Shown piece by piece: positions 11,726 to 21,620 of a DNA stretch of 64,000 nucleotides. The stretch spans positions 402,352 to 466,351 of the forward strand of contig CAJNDS010002197.1 in assembly GCA_905221605.1 (NCBI GenBank), read 5' to 3'. Source of the stretch: Symbiodinium natans (Eukaryota; Sar; Dinophyceae; Suessiales; Symbiodiniaceae). The stretch's first letter is position 1; each line of letters opens with the position of its first letter. The position numbers were made by a program, and so were the translations under genes. The notes below the pieces were generated by a model that saw only the letters and a program-made list of their open reading frames with translations, was not told the origin of the DNA and did not search any database.

Positions 11726-12230
11726 AGCCCAAGCCCTGCTCCCTCAGATGTTTGAAGATCTTTGGGGCAGCTAAACTCTGCGCACCTCTGTGCTAAACTC
11801 CGCACCTGAGGTAACGCACATTGTATTTCAGTAATCACCCCCCCCTCCCCCACTAAGCAAAACCAAACTCTGTACCAGGGTTTATACTTATCTGGCCCCA
11901 CAATACTGAAATATCGGAAAAACTCAATATTTCAATATTGGGCTGGATCCAAGATCCAAGATCCAATATTCCGCAGAAAGTGTTTCAAGGTGATGCAAAA
12001 AAGCCCCTGCTCTGGTCGAGTGAGAGTTTAGGGAGGTGGCATACAAATATTCAGGCCCTCTGGAAAGAAGAGAGGACGAGGGAAAAGAAGAACCGATTAC
12101 GAAAAACATAATGTTCTAGTGTAGGTTTTAGGGTTGATGGTCTAAAACCTACATATATAGATATATATGAATTTTAAAAATAAATATAAATATACTTTGG
12201 CGCTTAAGGCTGATATAAGCGTCTATTGAA
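11726..12230. other. Anonymous spacer with palindromic GGATCCAAGATCC motif
   Basis: No gene is seen. At about 11905-11975 the sequence has AATATTTCAATATTGGGC followed by GGATCCAAGATCCAAGATCC. The same motif pair recurs, rearranged, at 14860-14965 and partly at 13865-13890. AT-rich sequence lies at 12150-12195. Confidence 0.5.
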
Positions 12231-12480
12231 TGAAGGGTCAGGGCATAGCAAGACAACGGTTGCGAAAGCAAAGGCTAAAAGCAATAGTAGTGTAGGAACC
12301 AAAACTTGCTGCGCGCGCACATGCAGATATTTTATTATACGCAAAGATTCCGCCGGCGAGACAACCTCGGCTGTCCGTCGTGGTCTTGTGACTCAACTGC
12401 TGCTTTTCTGCGCGCGCACGTGGATCTCATTCTGTTCGCACAACCATCGTGTAGATATTCACATCAAAATGCTGCTACCC
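12230..12480 (-). repeat. Dispersed repeat beta, inverted copy
   Basis: Read on the minus strand this contains the beta motifs in order: the CGAACAGAATGAGATCC complement, ACGGACAGCCGAGGTTGTC, CGCCGGCGGAATCTTTGCG, then GGTTCCTACACTA. It lies in opposite orientation to the copies at 11.2-11.7 kb. Confidence 0.8.
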
Positions 12481-12525
12481 CTCCCCCCTCAATGCCCTTC
12501 AAAGATCCACCGTTAGACGGCACAT

Positions 12526-12860
12526 TTCCCGTAGCATGCTATATCGTTTCTCCTTACGAGGCGTGCAGCCACCTGAAACATTCCGAAAAACAACATATAG
12601 TTTATCAGTAAAGTATCTAAACAAAGCCTTCTGGCTTACGTACCCCTTCAATTCAACGAAAAACCGCCCTAAACTTTCGCCATGGAAGAAAAACAGCACA
12701 GTTCCCGTAGCATGCTAGAGATAATTTCTGTCATTTCTTCTTACGCGGCGTACAACCACCTGAAGCGCCCTGAAAAAATGTGACCGTAAAGTATCCCAAC
12801 AAAAACTTCTGGCGTACCCCTCGAACTCGAAACCCCCCCTACAATTCTGGCTTACTCCTT
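12526..12860 (+). repeat. Tandem duplication, ~176-bp unit, two copies
   Basis: TTCCCGTAGCATGCTA begins each unit, at 12526 and 12702. Both units continue with a TCTTACGNGGCGTNCANCCACC-type block (positions about 12552 and 12740), then GTAAAGTATC and CTTCTGGC. The second unit is more diverged and shorter. Confidence 0.75.
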
Positions 12861-14035
12861 AATTTTTTCGCATCACCCTATTTGCTCGAATACTGCCGTA
12901 GTCTTATGTTTCGAGGCTTACCATCCTTCCTTCTCCACGATTAGTATTTGATACAATACATGTACCCTATATACATACATGAAGTGGGTACTTGTCCTAC
13001 TTTCTCTTTGCGTTCTCACAGGAGGCAATCCCTGCAAACATAGACAGAACCCTACGGGAGTTAAGGTTTGGGGATTTAAGCCTCAAGCCCTTCAGGGATA
13101 TGAGGTTCTACTCCTACATGCAATGCCTAAACCTTAAACCCGAAACCTGTAAACCTCTAAGGCTTAAACGCTATAGGGAGAACCCCGTGAGGAAAACCCT
13201 GAAAAAATCCTAAACCTTTAAACCTTATAGGTTTTCATGGTTTGCAAACCTAAGGTCTGGGCATGTGTGCCTTCAGCGCCTGTAGGGTTAAAACCTTGGA
13301 GCTTTTTTGGGCCCTAAAGGGTTTTAGGGTTCTAACCCGAAAGGGTTTAGGGTTAAGGTTTGAATGGCTAAACCTTAAACACCTAAGGTTTGAACTCTAT
13401 GGGCTTAGTTTAACATGCTTAAACCTTAAACCCTGGGCCTTTCAACGCTAAACCTATAGGGTTCAAAGGTTAATAAGGGTTTAGGTTTAATTACCGACTT
13501 ATGTTTACATACCTGAATCTGAAACCCCAAACATTCAACCCTTAACCATAAATGGTTCAAAAGTTAAGGGTCTGGGTTTACTTGCTCAACAAGAAAGGGT
13601 TTCGGGGCTTCTCTTTCGAGGGAGGGGGGGGGGGGGGTGTTCAGGGGTCCTGGCTGTGTGGAAGACCCCTGGTACCCTCCCTCTGTTTATAGCTCAGAAG
13701 CAATATATTGTGTGACAAGAGTCTGTCCAACACAGATTATGTACCAACTCATGCATATTTGGAACGCCAAAACCTTAAGCCCGGAGGTCACATGGGAATT
13801 CCAGGGTAATTTCGGATTACCAAAGCAGGCCGTTTTAATTTATACGGCAAGCGTGTAAATTTACACGGCCGGAATCCAAGATCCAAGATCTAAGCTTTTC
13901 CAGGACTCTTGTCGAGGCATCTTGGAATCCTGACTCGCGAAAACCCGACGGTGCAAATTTAAACGGTTTCGTGTGATTTTCACGGCCCGTGACTCCCAGA
14001 TTTTCGTACGGAGTGTTTAAGATGGTGGGCTTAGG
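12861..14035. other. Anonymous region with degraded CCTTAAA/CCCTAAA motifs
   Basis: Scattered AACCTTAAACC and GGGTTTAGG motifs lie at about 13060-13600, too degraded to be arrays. A poly-G run lies at about 13625-13638. No coding region or RNA gene is recognised. Short ORFs here are built from the heptamer motifs. Confidence 0.5.
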
Positions 14036-14395
14036 GTTTTCCTGCATGTAAACTTGCATGTAAAAATTCAAGTTGAATGCAGGCAGACGCCAGGAACCAC
14101 GAACCAAGAACCAAGATGCTCAGGACTCTTGATTCTTGGTTCTTGGTTCCTTGGGCTTGGCTGCATTTAAAACTGCATTTTAAAAAAAAGCTAAACGCAG
14201 ACCACCCCCGGGAACCAAGAACCAAGATGCTCAGGACTCTTGATTCTGGAATCTTGGTTCCTGGGGCTGGGCTGCATTCAAAACTGCATTTAAAAATTTA
14301 AGTTAAATGCAGACCACCCCCAGGAACCCAGAACCAAGAATCAAGAGTCCTGAGCATCTTGGTTCTTGCTTGGTGTAAATGCGGTTTAAATTCGC
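14036..14395. repeat. Tandem ~115-bp repeats, each with an internal inverted repeat
   Basis: Three related units carry GGAACCAAGAACCAAGATGC, CTCAGGACTCTTGATTCT, the complementary CTTGGTTC, then GCTGCATTTAAAACTGCATT and AAATGCAGACCACCCCC. The AACCAAGAACCAAGA / TTCTTGGTTCTTGGTT pair can form a stem around CTCAGGACTCTTGA. In the last unit the order is flipped (CAAGAGTCCTGAGCATCTTG). Confidence 0.8.
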
Positions 14396-15027
14396 GGGGC
14401 TTCGGTCAAGTAAATAAAGGTAATGGTGCCACGTGTCGTTTATTATCATGTTTTTGGCTATTAAAAGATAGAGAAGTAAAGTAGCGCATCAACGACACGG
14501 CAGCAGCACATCAACAGAGGGAATAGAGGGAAAAAAGGGTGGATCTTGGTGGGGGGCACCATATATATATATATAAACATATAAACGCGAAGCCTTAAAT
14601 TTTACAACAGAGGAGGCTGCGGGAGCCTGTTTGTTAGAATGAGTTTGTTGCGCTGTTTGCTTTCTCGTTTTTGTTGGATCGTGATGGCCGATGTTAAAAC
14701 ATCGAAACAGACAAGGCCGCTTTCCAAAAGAATGTGGACTCTTGGTCCCTGGTTGTTGCCGCCCCGCTTCGCAAAACAATCTTGGATCCAGCCAGGACAC
14801 TCCCCCCAATATTGAAGTATTGAAACCCTTTCAATATTCCAAGGTTGGGCCCAGCCTGCGCTCTGGATCCAAGATGGCCTGAAAAAAATTGTGAAATCTT
14901 GAATCTTGGATCCAGCCCAATATTTAAATATTGAGTTTTTAACATGTTTCAATATTGCGCCCAACCTAGGCCGTGGAACCAGATTAGTAAACAACAACTA
15001 AGGAGCTGTAATTGAGTGTTCATTCAA
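14396..15027. other. Anonymous region; (AT)n run and CAATATT/GGATCCAAGAT motifs
   Basis: An (AT)n run lies at about 14561-14576. At 14805-14965 CAATATT and GGATCCAAGAT(C/G) motifs recur in both orientations, related to 11905-11975. I see no gene; minus-strand ORFs here translate these repeats. Confidence 0.5.
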
Positions 15028-15515
15028 GTGTTTAGTACAGAGTTCAGGCTTTGCTTTTTTTTGGTTTTTTTTTGGGGGGGGGAATACAATGCGCTAGCTA
15101 AGGTACAGTGGTGGTACAGAGTTTAAATTTTGCTTCTTGGATGATTACCGAAGTTGCAAAGCGTTAGCTAAGGTACAGTGTAGTGCAAAGTTTTGGTTTT
15201 GCCTGTTGGGGGGTGATTGCTTGAGGTACACGTATCAGCGCAGAGTTTGGTTTGGTTTGCTTGTCGGAGGATGAGAACTGAAATACAATCTGTTAGCTAA
15301 GGTACAGTGTTTAGTTCAGAGTTCAAGTTAAGCTGCTTGCTTATCAGCTTATCAGGGGGAGGTGGGGGCGGGGGGGGGGGGGCTGATTATAGTTATTCAA
15401 TATGTGTTAGTTTCAAAGGGCTTAGGTTTTGCTCATTGGGGGATGATTGCTTGAGGTAAAGTTTTAAGTACAAAGCTTAGTTTTTGCTTATTGGGGGATG
15501 TTTACTGAAATACAG
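15028..15515 (+). repeat. Degenerate tandem repeat, ~60-80-bp unit, about seven copies
   Basis: Recurring blocks are GCGTTAGCTAAGGTACAGTG (15165-15185, with variants at 15093 and 15290), CAGAGTT(C/T)A with a TTTTGCTT(G/A)TTGG-like continuation, and GGGGGATGATTGCTTGAGGTA (about 15210, 15440). Two G-runs (15075-15085, 15362-15382) interrupt the array. Confidence 0.7.
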
Positions 15516-16074
15516 CCGGTGTTTTCACAGCTTCGAGCAAAACATCCCGAACACAAGCCGAAGAGACATAGCACAGAAGAAGAGCAAGGTGGATCAGAAC
15601 ATCCCAGAAAGAGTGAAAGGATATCTGCTCACCTGTGAGAAAAGTTGCTGTGTGCTGCTTCTTTGGGTTGGCCTTCTTACTCTGCTCGGAAGCCATGCCA
15701 TGACTACGGTGACAATCTTTTAAAACAACTTGAGCCAGTATGCGCGTGGAAAGCCTGCATGCACGGAAAGACAGCATTCATGCTGCACTTGTTGCACAGG
15801 TAATTGGCAGTGTCGGGCCCTTCCTCCCTCCCTGCATCCCTGTGTCACGAAGCATCATTTAGATTTACTTCCTTCCATTTGCCCCACAATAAGAAGAATA
15901 AGCGTTTATATTATAGACAATAAGCGTTTATGTTTTATACAATAAGCGTTTATGTTAAAAGCCCTTTTAAAAGTGTACACTTTTATCAGAAAGACTTTAA
16001 TTTTTAAGAGAGTATTGGAAGATCAATGTGATCTTTCGACGACATACGGGCTCTCCCGTTTCAACGCCAGGCAA
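15516..16074. other. Anonymous segment; weak candidate exon on the minus strand
   Basis: A minus-strand frame starting at the ATG near 15690 reads MASEQSKKANPKKQHTATFL and is followed by ACAGGTGAGC, a good splice-donor match. This could be a first exon, but I recognise no homology and found no partner exon. At 15895-15955 AATAAGCGTTTAT occurs three times as a short tandem repeat. Confidence 0.25.
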
Positions 16075-16333
16075 TTTGAATGCGCGCGCGTGGCTTAGCC
16101 GCATTTTGATATGAATATATACACGATATGTGTGCAAACAGAATGAAATCCACGAGCGCGCAGGAAACGTAGCAGTTGTGTCACAAGACCGCGACGGACA
16201 GCCGAGGTTGTATGGCCGGCGGAATCTTTGCGCGCGAAAAAGATATCTGTATGTGCGCACGCAGCAAGTTTTGGTTCCTATAGTTTTTAGCCCTTGCTTT
16301 TGCCACCGCTTTCTTGCCGTAAAGATGTGCCTG
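16075..16333 (+). repeat. Dispersed repeat beta, distal copy
   Basis: This is the longest continuous copy of the family: GCAAACAGAATGAAATCCAC, ACGGACAGCCGAGGTTGTAT, GCCGGCGGAATCTTTGCGCG, GGTTCCTATAGTTTTTAGCC, CTTTCTTGCCGTAAAGATGT. It lies 4-5 kb from the cluster at 10.5-12.5 kb and suggests a ~260-bp mobile unit. Confidence 0.8.
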
Positions 16334-16593
16334 TCCAACACCTGGACATTGCTTCAATCTTGCGAGGTTTCCTTTTCGAATCCGTTTGCAAAAACGACTA
16401 CAAGCCGGCTGATGATATCCCACGCTGTTGGGGTCTGTTGCTGCTGAGATAATGGAATCGCTGGTTCATGTCGTTTGTTAGGGTTATTTAGTGGGAGTAT
16501 GAGGTTATTCGGGCTTCCAATCCGAACCTGCAACTCGGCTGGAATCCCGAAGGCTTGAGGACGTCGAAGCCCCCCTAAATCTTCAACCCTAAA

Positions 16594-16722
16594 CCCGAAA
16601 CCCGAAACCCTAAACCTAAACCCTAAACCCTAAACCCTAAACCCTAAACCCTAAACCCTAAACCCTAAACCCTAAACCCTAAACCCTAAACCCTAAACCC
16701 TAAACCCTAAACCCTAAACCCT
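16594..16722 (-). repeat. Interstitial telomeric array, about 17 CCCTAAA units
   Basis: Degenerate CCCGAAA units at the left end pass into an uninterrupted CCCTAAA run to 16722. The G-rich strand is on minus. Confidence 0.95.
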
Positions 16723-17356
16723 GCCCCAAAGTTGTCGCGTCCGACCAGGAGGGCGGTCGGATGGATGAACGCCCTGCGCGGGTTGGCGCCGCTTTGCGGT
16801 GAGGAGCGTCTCTGCTGCAGGGCCAGGAGTGGTTGGTTTTAGAGTTTAGGGTTTAGTTTGGGGTTTAGGGTTTAGGGTTTAGGGTCTAGGGTCTAGGGTC
16901 TAGGGTCTAGGGTTATTTAGGGTTTAAAATTTAGGTTTCGGGTTAAGGGCTCAGATGTTTAGGGGTCTACATAAGAACCCCCCAAAGAAAGAAAAATAGT
17001 CCCTAGATTGCCATCATAAGGAAGAACATCTATCTGTCTTGGGTGGTTCTTAAGCAGGCAGTAGTTTAGGGCTTAGGGTTTACATTGGGTTTGTAGATAG
17101 GGTTTCGGGTATGAGGTTTATAGGGCTTGTGGTGTTTAGGGGTAGTTGGGTTGAGGTTCGGGTGGAGGCTTGGGACCCCAAGGGCTTGTAATATGCTTAA
17201 GACCCGAAAGCCCACAAGTCGTACCACCGTAAACCCCGTACCCCTTAAAACCCGAAGTCCCGCAGCCCCAAAACCCTAAAGGCCCTCTACCCTTAAACAC
17301 CCGCAAACCCTGAACCATTAGAATTCTTACTAACGCCCTGAATCCCGCCCTTCAAC

Positions 17357-17461
17357 TAAACCCTAAACCCTAAACCCTAAACCCTAAACCCTAAACCCTA
17401 AACCCTAAACCCTAAACCCTAAACCCTAAACCCTAAACCCTAAACCCTAAACCCTAAACCC
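17357..17461 (-). repeat. Interstitial telomeric array, (CCCTAAA)15
   Basis: About 15 perfect CCCTAAA units, flanked by unrelated sequence. Confidence 0.95.
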
Positions 17462-18844
17462 AATGCTCCGAAATCCCCCCCGGCCCTGCCTAGGAAGGCC
17501 GGCCAGTCTGTGCGCCGAGATCTGCCAACTGGCCGCTTTCATTAGGGTTTTCGGTTTTAGGGTGGTAGGGTTTAGGGTTTAGGGTTTAGGGTTTTCGTGT
17601 TTAGGGTGGTAGGGTGGTAGGGTTTAGGGTTTAGGGTGGTAGGGTTTAGGGCTATATCATTGCTGAGCTCCCCTACGCCCCAAACCGTAGTACGACAGGC
17701 ATTGAACAATTTCTACCCTAAACCCTAAACCTTGAACCCTACTTTCTACCCTAAACCCGAAACCCTGAACCCTACTTGCGGGTTAAGGGCCTTGGGATAT
17801 TTGTGCTTCCCTTATGAGGGTTTAAGACTGCTTCCTAGAAGTCCATTAAACCCTATAAACTCATACAGGCCCTACAAATCCCATGAACCCTATGTAAGCC
17901 CTGAAGCCCTGCAAGCCCTATCAGGCCCCATCAACCCTACAAACCCCATGAACCCCATGAATTCCATCAACCCTGTACAAGACCTTCAAGCCCTATACAT
18001 TTCCCATAAGTTCCCTAGTAAGCCCTATCAAGCTCTTCAAAGGCCTGAAAATCCCAGAAGCCCTCTAAGAACTACAAGCTCTATAAAGCCCTAAACCCTA
18101 AGCTTAAACCCTAAACCCTAAACTCCCTAAGCCCTAAACTCCCTGGACCCTAAACCCCGAACCCCAAACCCCAAACCCCAAACCCCAAGCCCCAAACCCT
18201 AAACCCTAAACCCTAAATCCTAAACCCTAAACCCTAAACCCTAAACCCTAAGCCCTGCCCCACAGGCTCGTATTCGTGGGTGCGGCCGCAGTGGGCGCGC
18301 TGCTGCGTGTGGCAACAGGCGCTGTGGAGAGCGCGTGCGAAGAAAGGATGCTTTCACTTGGGGTTTTGGGTTTTGGGTTTTGGGTTTTGGGTTTAGGGGC
18401 TCTATGGGCCTCAAAGCTCAAACCTCAAGCAGGGTGAGAGTTTAGCTCTTGGTTTCCGATGGCTGCCGGGCAGGACTTCTTGGGCACCCTGGGATGTAGA
18501 GAATCCCAGACTCGGGCGGGGTTCCGGCGAACCATCCATCCCGCGAGTAGTGGAGATCCTACGCAAGCTAGCAACCCCTGACCTACTTTTCTGACCCAAA
18601 ACCCTGAACCCTCAGCCCCTCAACCTACATGTGTGTAAGTTGTTTTGACAAAGACAAAGCGTGTGCAGGATTCTTCGATGAGCTTCACCCAAAGCAAGAC
18701 CGATAGGACCCACCAGTTGTTGACACAACCCCATCAACAGTTTTGGCACCTTTTTTCGGCACCCTGAATGAAGGGGGCCCTTCAACCCTAAACCCTAAAC
18801 ACCCACATGCCTAAACACCAAACTACGACCCTAAACCCCAGGCC

Positions 18845-19079
18845 CTAAACCCTCAACCCAAAACGCTAAACCCTAAACCGCAAACCCTAAACCCTAAACC
18901 CTAAACCCCAAACCCCAAACCCTAAACCCTAAACCCTAAACCCTAAACCCTAAACCCTAAACCCTAAACCCTAAACCTAACCCTAAACCCTAAACCCTAA
19001 ACCCTAAACCCTAAACCCTAAACCCTAAACCCTAAACCCTAAACCCTAAACCCTAAACCCTAAACCCTAAACCCTAACC
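18845..19079 (-). repeat. Long interstitial telomeric array, about 30 CCCTAAA units
   Basis: The left end is degenerate (CCCTCAA, CGCTAAA, CCCCAAA). From about 18910 the array is nearly perfect, except for one six-base CCTAAC phase break near 18980, which suggests two arrays joined or one replication slip. Confidence 0.95.
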
Positions 19080-19363
19080 CTTTTTTTTGGTCTTCGGCGC
19101 AGGTATGAAGCTGCTGACCCTAGGCACGGGCCCGTTGGGAAGCCCAGAGCACCCCTGGGAGTTGACAGACTTTACGAGGCTTGTTTGGCAACTTTCAACC
19201 CGAAGAGGCTTAGGGTTTAGGGTTTAGGGTTTAGGGTTTAGGGTTTAGGGCCAACCCTTAGCCCTAAACCTCACGACACCCCAAGCTCTGGAATCCCTAA
19301 ACTGTAGATGCGAGGAATCAGGCGTCGGGATCTCCGAATAGCGGCTTCGGATTCTGTAGGCGT

Positions 19364-19500
19364 GGTTTAGGGTTTAGGGTTTAGGGTTTCGGAATTAGGG
19401 TTTAGGGTTTTGGGTTTTGGAATTAGGGTATAGGGTTTCGGAATTAGGGTTTAGCGTTTAGGGTTTTGGAATTAGGGTTTAGGGTTTTGGGTTCAGGGTT
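19364..19500 (+). repeat. Variant telomeric array with GGAATTAGGG units
   Basis: TTTAGGG alternates with a GG(A)ATTAGGG variant four times (about 19390, 19420, 19440, 19467). A point variant has apparently been copied along the array. Confidence 0.7.
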
Positions 19501-19865
19501 CGGGGCGTAAGGTTTCGGGAGCAGTGTTTAGGGATTATGGTTTATGGGTTCAGGGGTTAGGACTAAGGGATTCCGGATGTGTGGTTCGGGGTTGAGGGGT
19601 TCAGGCTTTTGGTCCTTCAGATTTGGGATGACAGGATTTCTTGGTTGGGGTCCTGGGTTTTCGGGTTTGGGGTGTAGGGCTTAGGGTTCGGGATGCTTAG
19701 GTGTTGCATGCTGAGACGGAGATGTTTTCCCGAGACTCAACATGACTAAGCCCCAAACCCAGGGTGACACATTCTGGGTCTTGGTCTCGGCCATAACTCG
19801 ATACCCGCCGAATCCCGCAAACCCACTTACTCGCCACAGGCGACGCCGGTCTAGGGTTAAGACCC

Positions 19866-19967
19866 AGTAGTAGAGTAGGTAAACCTTTAACCTTTGTGGG
19901 GTAAGTAGAATCCCCTTATCATCCCAAAGGTTAACCTTTGGTTCCCCTAGGTAGTGCTGGACAACTA
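19866..19967 (+). mobile_element. ~100-bp inverted-repeat element, family D, copy 1
   Basis: It starts AGTAGTAGAGTAGGTAAACC, contains CCCCTTATCATCCCAAAGGT, and ends GCTGGACAACTA. Its ends are imperfect inverted repeats (TAGTAGAGTAGGTAACCT against the complement of the right end). Copies lie at 20453, 24156, 29441, 36457, 37146 and 38238, all on the same strand. Confidence 0.8.
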
Positions 19968-20099
19968 AGTAGACCCGGAACCCGAAACCTCCAGTGCCCT
20001 GAACCCTAAAACCCGAAAACCCTGAACCCTTCTGCCCCTTGTTTTGGTTCGAGGTTCCCCCAGAAAGTGGTCCAACCCCCAAAAAGGGTTCCGCTTGTT

Positions 20100-20360
20100 A
20101 GAACGCGGTTGCTCCCTAAACCCTAACCCTAAACCCTGAACCCCAAACCTAAACCCTAAACCCTAAACCCGAGCTACCAAGTGCAGGGTTGAGGCTTTAG
20201 GGTTTAGGGCCCTTTTGCGGCTCATGGCCTTGCGGTGAAAGGATGTCCCCTCAACTGCACAGACGCCGTGGGCCCCCTAAACCCTAAACCCGAAACCCTA
20301 AACCCTAAACCCTAACCCTAAACCCTAAACCCTAAACCCTGAACCCCGAGGTTCCTTACG
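20100..20360. repeat. Short telomeric tracts between family D copies
   Basis: CCCTAAA tracts lie at about 20115-20170 and 20279-20345, and a short TTTAGGG tract at 20197-20210. No gene. Confidence 0.85.
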
Positions 20361-20452
20361 GAGATCTTCCGCCGTGAGGCCTTCCGACTGTGAATCCGAA
20401 CTGCGGCTTTGGGTTTCAAGGTCATGGGCTCAGCCTTAGAGACCCTAACCTG

Positions 20453-20560
20453 GTAGTAGAGTAGGTCTAGGGTTTAGGGCTTAGGGTTTAGGGGGTAACC
20501 TTTAACTTTTTTGGATCCCAAAGGTTACCCTTTAATTTCTCCAGGTTACTGGACAACTAG
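20453..20560 (+). mobile_element. Family D element, copy 2, split by a telomeric tract
   Basis: GTAGTAGAGTAGG is followed by a ~29-bp TTTAGGG-type tract (about 20466-20494), and then the element resumes with GTAACCTTTAACTTTTTTGG. The right end GGTTACTGGACAACTAG is intact. The central GTAGTATAATCCCC segment present in the other copies is missing. Confidence 0.8.
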
Positions 20561-20747
20561 GCTAACAGTCCTAGATTGGGATTACAGTAGGGGTGCTAGA
20601 ATCCCTACTAAGGACCCTAAACCCTAAACCCTAGACCTTAAACCTTAAACCTAAACCCTAAACCCTAAACGCTGAAACATCCAAAAAAAAACAAAAACCA
20701 AAAACATCAGAGAACAGCATGTCCCGGCACCCCAAGTAGGGGCTTGC

Positions 20748-20957
20748 GATGTTCCCCCTTATACGAACAGTCCGGATTATGATAGGGGGTTTAGGGTTTA
20801 GGGTTTAGGGTTTAGGGTGGTACTATAGTCCTTACTAAGGACCGTCAGAACAAGGGGGAACATCCCAAGTAGGGGATTATAATAGGGGGTACTAAAGTCC
20901 GTAATAGGGGGTTCTATAATCCCTGTTAAGGGCTGCTCGTACAAGGGGGAACATCCC
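20748..20957. mobile_element. ~210-bp element with 25-bp terminal inverted repeats, family C
   Basis: The left end GATGTTCCCCCTTATACGAA is matched by the complement at the right end, about 20933-20957 (CGTACAAGGGGGAACATC). A second right-type end sits internally at about 20841-20864. The interior has GGACTATAGT/GGATTATAAT-like motifs and a TTTAGGG tract at about 20787-20818. There is no ORF. Confidence 0.75.
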
Positions 20958-21302
20958 CAGAAATTCCCTGTTTAACGTTTGGCATTGTTTTGGGGGAACC
21001 CGTTTCCGTAAAGGCACTCTAAGACACTACAGCCCTGAACTCAAAATCCTGAACCCGCAGCCCTGCACCCCGAAACCTAAACCTTGTAAACCCCAAACCC
21101 CAAACCCCAAACCCCAAGCCCCAAACCCCAAACCCCAAACCGCAGGCCCTAAACCCTAAACCCTAAACCCCAAACCCTAAACCCCCACGTGCGAAGCTCC
21201 CTGGAGAGGCTCACCTGCATCACCCAGAGTTGGCACAAGCCTCTGGGCTCCTGTTCCTGGCGGTGGCGAAGCCTGGCTTGTCAGAGGGTTTCGGGCTTCG
21301 AG
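20958..21302. other. Anonymous segment with CCCCAAA-type tract
   Basis: About 21090-21180 carries CCCCAAA and CCCCAAG variant units merging into CCCTAAA. The remainder (20958-21085, 21185-21300) shows no gene. Confidence 0.7.
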
Positions 21303-21620
21303 GGGTTTAGGGTTTAGGGTTTAGGGTTTAGGGTTTAGGGTTTAGGGTTTAGGGTTTAGGGTTCGAGGGGTTTGGGGTTTAGGGTTTAGGGTTTAGGGTT
21401 TCGGGTTTCGGGCTTAGGGGATGAGGGGTTGAGGGCTTTAGGGGATGAGGGGTTGAGGGTTTGGGGTTTAGGGTTTTGGGGTTTGAGGGGTTGAGGTGTT
21501 TAGGGGGTGAGGGGTTGAGGGGCTTGAGGGCTTGAGGGCTTGAGGGCTTGAGGGCTTGAGGGGTTGAGGGGTTGAGGGGTTTGGGGCTTGAGGGCTTGAG
21601 GGGTTGAGGGGTTGAGGGGT
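21303..21620 (+). repeat. Telomeric array grading into TTGAGGG/CTTGAGGG variant array
   Basis: TTTAGGG units cover 21303-21362. They pass into TTTCGGG, then a long variant run of GGGTTGAGG and GGGCTTGAG units (about 21415-21620). The minus-strand Pro/Ser/Lys-rich ORF (PLNPSTPQPLKPSSP-like) is only the translation of this repeat. Confidence 0.85.

Larger units (their letters stand above)
16334..19865. repeat. Telomere-repeat island, fourth block
   Basis: Long CCCTAAA arrays (listed separately) dominate. In addition TTTAGGG tracts lie at about 16850-16920 (including four GGGTCTA variants), 17540-17650 (with GGTGGTAGGG variants), 19205-19248 and 19364-19510. CCCTAAA lies at 17715-17735 and 18095-18254, the latter with five CCCCAAA units. 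A (TTTTGGG)5 run lies at about 18361-18395. The 17780-18090 segment is CCCTATGAAACC-like and may be degraded array. No gene is recognised. Confidence 0.8.
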
